Positions 5,257-8,144 of a DNA stretch of 8,144 nt are shown piece by piece. Source of the DNA: Bacteroidota bacterium (GTDB taxonomy: Bacteria > Bacteroidota > Bacteroidia > Bacteroidales > VadinHA17); contig VGGM01000051.1 in the NCBI GenBank assembly GCA_016868515.1, positions 1 through 8,144 of the forward strand. Direction: 5' to 3'. Position numbers and translations under genes: made by a program. Positions within the stretch are counted from its first letter, which is position 1. Every line of letters begins with the position of its first letter. The notes under the pieces were generated by a model. The model was given only the letters and a program-made list of their open reading frames with translations. It made no database searches and was not told where the DNA came from.

Positions 5257-6804
5257 CTAATATACCTTAAAACCTGAGAATGAACCTATTCCTGATTCAC
5301 TGGAAATTCCAGTATTAATCCTCAATTTAACCTTGTCTCCTGAAGAAAGCTTCATTGTGACAGACCTAGTGAGTTCTGATCCACTCGTAATGCCGCTATT
5401 AATCACTTCATAGAGGCTTCCGTTTAAAAGAAGTTTAATTTTTCTGGAATCACCGGCTCCGGTTGCTGTGTAGCCAATAGCAAAGGTGTATATTCCGCCA
5501 GTGGGAGCCGTAAAAGTGCCATTTACAAAGTCAAATCCACCCCCTTCATTATAGTCGTTCTCGGGAGCAATAAAGTCATAATCGGTTAACGGTGACAACC
5601 CTGAATCAGAAACAGTCTTCTTAGCCCTGAAAGCGACCATTGTTCCAAGAGAAACAGAATTGCCATTCGAAATTGTAAGCGTATTAGTCGACTGATTAAA
5701 GCTAATTGTTTGATTATCTGTGTTGTCAAGATAGGTCCCTAAATTAATATTGGTAGCAGTTGGGTTGTTTGTTATCCTTAGCATATGACTTGAAAGAGTC
5801 AGATCCTGAATCTCATTTGTCGGGTCGGCGTCGGCGTCGTTTTTCAGGGAGTTTAGGCTGATGGTGTTGCCACCGGAGATTGCAAGCTCGCCGGTTGATG
5901 AGTTGAATGTAAGCTGCCGTGAGAGGTCGATTGAGAATGATGAGTTTGTAAGGCCAAGAACCCTGGTAACAGGATTCCAGGTCAGCATCTGCTCATCCTT
6001 GTTGTCGAGGTATTTCGTAAGGTCGATTTCAGTTGCCTCGTTGTTGCGTGTTATCTTCAGGATATTGCCTGTAAGCCGCAGATCCTGTATCTCATTGGCA
6101 GGGTCGGCATCGGCATCGTTTACATCGAGAGCCGCGAAGGTGACGAAGTTGCCCCGGGTAATTGAGAGAGTGTCGCCCTTAAGCGAAAGGTACTGTATTT
6201 CATTGTTGGGATCGTGGTCGGCATCGTTTATCAGCGAGGTAAGGTTGACAGTGTTGCCCGGGCTGCCCGAGATAGTAAGGTTAGCGCCGTCGAACGACAG
6301 TTGCTGCTTGTCTGAGGCTGGGTCTCCCGGAGGCCCCTGCGGCCCTGCCGGTCCCTGCGGTCCTGCCGGACCAGGTTCAAGAGATTTGCCAGCATAAAGC
6401 GCATAGGGAACCGAAAGAAACTGCATGGTTCCCATATCGGAAAACTCGTTCGTAAACTTAATCTCCACCTTGAGGAAATGGTTTGCACTCCCCCAGTTTA
6501 CCTGCGACAATTCGCCAGCCGACCCGCCAACGGGTACCCCTGAACCAACAATAATGGTAAAGACACCGTATCTGGTGGTTCTGACTGCCTGGTGCAGTTC
6601 CTGATAGACCACCTCACCCAGCGGTGTTCCGGAAATGACTGAGAACCGGATATCTATATTCCTGTCACTCAGCTCCTTGCCGGCATTGTCTCGGGCAACG
6701 GCCTGGTAGTGTATGCCCTGCGGAACCGATTGCGCTACTGTTACAGGCATTGCAGCCATCAGAGCAATGCATGCAACAACTGTCCTGAAGGTTAATGAAT
6801 TCAT
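5257..6804 (-). CDS. Secreted collagen-like / C1q-domain fibre protein
   Basis: This is a 515-residue secreted multidomain protein. Residues 1-25 are a signal peptide (ending VAQ). Residues 27-141 are an N-terminal beta domain with the Bacteroidota hallmarks PQGIHYQAVARD and FLSVPYALYAGK. Six collagen triplets, GPAGPQGPAGPQGPPGDP, occupy 145-162. Seven beta-rich repeats of 25-30 residues (167-389) are joined by Asp-rich linkers. The C-terminal domain (about 390-515) reads as a C1q/TNF-like head: VAFRA, GGGFDFVNGTFTAPTGGIYTF, LLLNG, LSSGDKVKLR and the closing SFSGFKVY. The order of stalk then globular head suggests a trimeric surface fibre or adhesin; ligand and trimer state are inference. There is no T9SS sorting domain. 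Translation is probably coupled to the upstream small T9SS gene, 15 bases away, with AGGGGGAG placed just after its stop. The C-terminal 40% is markedly AT-richer than the rest. Confidence 0.88.
   Translation of the reverse strand: MNSLTFRTVVACIALMAAMPVTVAQSVPQGIHYQAVARDNAGKELSDRNIDIRFSVISGTPLGEVVYQELHQAVRTTRYGVFTIIVGSGVPVGGSAGELSQVNWGSANHFLKVEIKFTNEFSDMGTMQFLSVPYALYAGKSLEPGPAGPQGPAGPQGPPGDPASDKQQLSFDGANLTISGSPGNTVNLTSLINDADHDPNNEIQYLSLKGDTLSITRGNFVTFAALDVNDADADPANEIQDLRLTGNILKITRNNEATEIDLTKYLDNKDEQMLTWNPVTRVLGLTNSSFSIDLSRQLTFNSSTGELAISGGNTISLNSLKNDADADPTNEIQDLTLSSHMLRITNNPTATNINLGTYLDNTDNQTISFNQSTNTLTISNGNSVSLGTMVAFRAKKTVSDSGLSPLTDYDFIAPENDYNEGGGFDFVNGTFTAPTGGIYTFAIGYTATGAGDSRKIKLLLNGSLYEVINSGITSGSELTRSVTMKLSSGDKVKLRINTGISSESGIGSFSGFKVY
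5260..5637 (-). other. Region encoding the C1q-like globular head
   Basis: Codons 390-515 match the C1q signature positions: an aromatic-rich start (VAFRA), FDFVNGTFTAPTGGIYTF, an NG turn after a hydrophobic strand, SGDKVKLR and a terminal SFSGF. In animals this fold trimerises at the end of collagen stalks; bacterial versions occur on spores and fibres. This segment has about 40% GC. Confidence 0.75.
5638..6306 (-). repeat. Seven coding beta repeats with Asp-rich linkers
   Basis: Codons 167-389 hold seven units of the form LxLxxxxLxIxxxxxxxxIxLxxL, at residues 167-193, 203-229, 239-268, 271-295, 296-322, 332-361 and 364-389. Three linkers read NDADxDPxNEIQxL (193-206, 229-242, 322-335) and two read YLDNxD (265-270, 359-364). 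The DNA behind the linkers is itself repeated (5822-5842, 6101-6121, 6208-6229). The pattern suits an extended beta fibre with possible Ca2+-binding turns. Confidence 0.75.
6319..6372 (-). other. Collagen-like Gly-X-Y segment
   Basis: Codons 145-162 encode six uninterrupted Gly-X-Y triplets rich in Pro and Gln. The stretch is about 73% GC on its central line, the highest in the window. Six triplets are short for a stable triple helix alone, so it may serve as a trimer-nucleating hinge between the N-terminal domain and the beta repeats. Confidence 0.8.
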
Positions 6805-6811
6805 AAGCTGT

Positions 6812-6819
6812 CTCCCCCT
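6812..6819 (-). promoter_or_regulatory. Ribosome binding site of the fibre gene
   Basis: Read on the minus strand, AGGGGGAG directly follows the TAA of the upstream T9SS gene and lies 7 bases before the ATG at 6804. This position supports that start and suggests translational coupling in the operon. Confidence 0.6.
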
Positions 6820-7320
6820 TTAAATTACACTTACCTTGAAGGTGCGGTCGATACGACCCTCGGTGCACCTTATCCTTACAAAATAAAGTCCCTTCACCAT
6901 ATGTCTTACCGGTATGTTATGCACATACCAGTAGGTATCGGAAAATTCAAGTTCGGCCGAGTAAACAACCTTACCTGAAATACTCATCATCAGAATCCTG
7001 TATTTCCTGGCTCCGTCGCCATAAACTTCCACATTAAGGCATTCGGTAGCCGGAATGGGATAAACCTTTGCACCTGTTCCCTGTGGCTGGTCGAGCGGTA
7101 TAAGCTTAACCCGGGGTTGCTGGAACCCCTGGGTAAGATCGTTACTGCCACTTGTGAAAAGCAATACAGCGTTTTCGCCGATTGTATGTGAAAGATGTGA
7201 GGAGGAACAGGTACCAACGCCGGCAGCAGGCACCAGGACCTGGTGCGAAAGATGCTGAGCCAATGCCGGTCCGCCGAACAGCAAAAGCCCTGTAACAATC
7301 AAGACTCCCCCTTTGTTCAC
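6820..7320 (-). CDS. Small secreted protein with T9SS type A C-terminal sorting domain
   Basis: This 166-residue protein has a signal peptide (1-21, ending ALA before Gln22). Next comes a Bacteroidota-type segment (22-71) with QVLVPAAG, HTIGENA and LTQGFQQP, seen in many surface proteins of the phylum. A C-terminal domain (about 84-166) matches the Por/T9SS type A sorting signal: VYPIP (usually YPNP), LNVEV, KYRILMMSISGKVV, MVKGLYFVRI and the terminal FKVSVI. Such domains direct passage through the T9SS channel and are usually cut off as cargo is attached to the surface. Here almost no cargo remains besides the 50-residue N-terminal segment. It is the first gene of an operon with the fibre protein. 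The start is GTG at 7320: an in-frame TAA lies just upstream, and a later TTG would remove the Lys of the signal peptide. Role is unknown; a partner or anchor for the fibre protein is a guess. Confidence 0.85.
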   Translation of the reverse strand: MNKGGVLIVTGLLLFGGPALAQHLSHQVLVPAAGVGTCSSSHLSHTIGENAVLLFTSGSNDLTQGFQQPRVKLIPLDQPQGTGAKVYPIPATECLNVEVYGDGARKYRILMMSISGKVVYSAELEFSDTYWYVHNIPVRHMVKGLYFVRIRCTEGRIDRTFKVSVI

Positions 7321-7337
7321 AAAAAAATGTTAATTTT

Positions 7338-7345
7338 CAAAAGTA
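7338..7345 (-). promoter_or_regulatory. -7 promoter element of the T9SS/fibre operon
   Basis: On the minus strand TACTTTTG matches TAnnTTTG exactly. The implied start is near 7331, leaving only about 10 leader bases before the GTG at 7320. No matching TTTG occurs at -33. The very short AT-rich leader has no Shine-Dalgarno. Confidence 0.45.
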
Positions 7346-7353
7346 GTAATTTT

Positions 7354-7385
7354 TTTGAAATATCCTCATTAACAGCATATATGTG
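7354..7385 (+). promoter_or_regulatory. Probable promoter of rnhB
   Basis: TTTG at 7354-7357 (-33), a 20-base spacer and TATATGTG at 7378-7385 (one mismatch to TAnnTTTG) form a well-spaced Bacteroidetes promoter. The start would be near 7392, giving a leader of about 23 bases before the GTG at 7415. Its upstream half is next to the leftward operon promoter at 7338-7345. Confidence 0.45.
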
Positions 7386-7414
7386 CAAAAAAATCTAAAT
7401 AACTTAAGCAGGAA

Positions 7415-8023
7415 GTGGCCCTAAAAACATCATTTTACAATAATGTAACCGAGGCGGGTGTCGACGAAGCAGGACGTGGCTGTCTGGCCGGACCGGTTGT
7501 TGCGGCAGCGGTAATACTGCCCCGCAGGTTCCGCCATCCCGGGCTCAATGACTCAAAGAAACTTACTGCCGGTCAGCGACTTAAGATCCGTGAAGATATT
7601 CTCGGCGCAGCCGTTTCGTGGCATGTGGCCTTCGTTCCCAACACCATAATCGATGAGATAAATATTCTAAGGGCCACCTGGAAGGCCATGCATGAGGCGT
7701 TGTCGCATCTCTCTCCGTGTCCCGGCCATATAATTGTTGACGGAAACCGGTTCCTGCAATATGACAAGATACCATTTACGGCAATTATCAGGGGCGACGG
7801 GCTCTATTCTTCCATTGCTGCGGCCTCGGTACTGGCCAAAACAGCCCGCGATGAATACATGCAGTCAATTCACGATGAATTTCCCCACTACGGCTGGAAC
7901 CAAAACATGGGTTACCCTACCCGCGGGCACCGGAGCGCAATAGAGAAGCATGGCATAACGCCATACCACCGAAGGAGCTTCAGCCTTACCGACAGCCAGA
8001 TGAAACTTGACTTCGGTAAATGA
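7415..8023 (+). CDS. rnhB: Ribonuclease HII
   Basis: This 202-residue RNase HII is a cytoplasmic endonuclease that nicks the RNA strand of RNA-DNA hybrids and initiates removal of ribonucleotides misincorporated in DNA. The active-site acidic set is complete: Asp17 and Glu18 in GVDEAGRG, Asp109 in IIVDGNRF and Asp146 in AKTARDEYM. Other family motifs are LNDSKKL, INILRAT, SSIAAASVLAKT, GYPTRGHR and TPYHRRSF. Length is typical (about 200). I recall Bacteroides RnhB proteins with very similar motifs throughout. The start is GTG at 7415: an in-frame TAA lies at 7400-7402, no ATG or TTG lies between, and the distance to GVDEAG is normal. AGGA lies only 2 bases before it, too close for a usual Shine-Dalgarno. 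The gene is divergent from the T9SS/fibre operon and unrelated to it in function. Confidence 0.97.
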   Translation: MALKTSFYNNVTEAGVDEAGRGCLAGPVVAAAVILPRRFRHPGLNDSKKLTAGQRLKIREDILGAAVSWHVAFVPNTIIDEINILRATWKAMHEALSHLSPCPGHIIVDGNRFLQYDKIPFTAIIRGDGLYSSIAAASVLAKTARDEYMQSIHDEFPHYGWNQNMGYPTRGHRSAIEKHGITPYHRRSFSLTDSQMKLDFGK

Positions 8024-8063
8024 ACCATAACACAAAAAACACCGGGGGTTTTTAAATTATTTA

Positions 8064-8071
8064 TATATTTG
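8064..8071 (+). promoter_or_regulatory. -7 promoter element of the last gene
   Basis: TATATTTG is an exact TAnnTTTG match in an AT-rich gap after rnhB. The predicted start near 8078 leaves about 37 leader bases before the ATG at 8115. No TTTG is present at -33. Confidence 0.45.
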
Positions 8072-8114
8072 GCGTTTCACAATCCACAGTTTTAGTTTAA
8101 CCAAAATCAGTAAA

Positions 8115-8144
8115 ATGAGAAGATTGATAAGTGCTTTAGTGATT
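8115..8144 (+). CDS. Start of an unidentified gene, cut by the window end
   Basis: Ten codons reading MRRLISALVI follow the AT-rich leader and the -7 element at 8064-8071. Two arginines followed by hydrophobic residues suggest the beginning of a signal peptide or membrane anchor. There is no Shine-Dalgarno, as for most genes here. Too little is present to name a product. Confidence 0.5.
   Translation, partial: MRRLISALVI

Noticed and set aside
5861..6397. 178-codon open frame on the plus strand opposite the fibre gene
   Set aside because: It is the antisense of the collagen and Asp-rich repeats, with a Gly-Pro run mirrored from the GC-rich collagen codons. It has no start context and resembles no family.
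8034..8055. Intrinsic terminator after rnhB (A-run, CACC, G-run, T-run)
   Set aside because: Pairing gives only about five A-T pairs plus one C-G, with no stable GC stem, so it is not convincing.

Overview
The window comes from a Bacteroidota genome, most likely a Bacteroidales-like lineage. Four things point there. A short secreted protein ends in a type IX secretion (T9SS) C-terminal sorting domain. Several genes are preceded by the Bacteroidetes promoter -7 element TAnnTTTG. Most starts lack a Shine-Dalgarno sequence. The RNase HII and the TPR/SpoIIE phosphatase closely resemble proteins I know from Bacteroidales. No rRNA, tRNA, CRISPR array, insertion sequence or phage module is visible.

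Layout, left to right. Positions 1-191 are non-coding. They hold a possible leftward promoter for a gene outside the window, a short G-rich repeat and a weak rightward promoter. Positions 192-2408 (+) encode a membrane-anchored sensor phosphatase with eight 40-residue TPR units, one transmembrane helix and a cytoplasmic SpoIIE/PP2C domain. It converges on an exported M55 D-aminopeptidase (DppA-like, 2429-3331, -). A 196-base gap with promoters facing both ways separates that gene from an exported M20-family amidohydrolase (AbgB-like, 3528-5060, +). The next gap (5061-5256) contains a nested palindromic element and an eleven-unit heptad array built on GGTTCAG, with strong G-quadruplex potential. 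Next comes a two-gene leftward operon. The small T9SS sorting-domain protein (6820-7320, -) is transcribed first. It is followed, after 15 bases, by a collagen-like/C1q-like fibre protein (5257-6804, -). Divergent from this operon is rnhB, RNase HII (7415-8023, +). After a 91-base gap with another TAnnTTTG element, a final rightward gene begins at 8115 and runs off the end.

The two exported hydrolases share a divergent control region and probably cooperate in degrading peptides or amides, perhaps D-amino-acid or cell-wall peptides, in the periplasm or at the surface. The fibre protein combines a Bacteroidetes N-terminal beta domain, six collagen triplets, seven beta repeats with Asp-rich linkers and a C-terminal C1q-type head. 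That arrangement resembles C1q/TNF-type adhesins. Its base composition drops sharply, from about 55% to about 40% GC, inside a repeated Asp-rich motif, which suggests that the head was exchanged by recombination. The most unusual items are this mosaic fibre with its miniature T9SS partner, and the G-quadruplex-forming heptad repeats, which occur in two intergenic regions.
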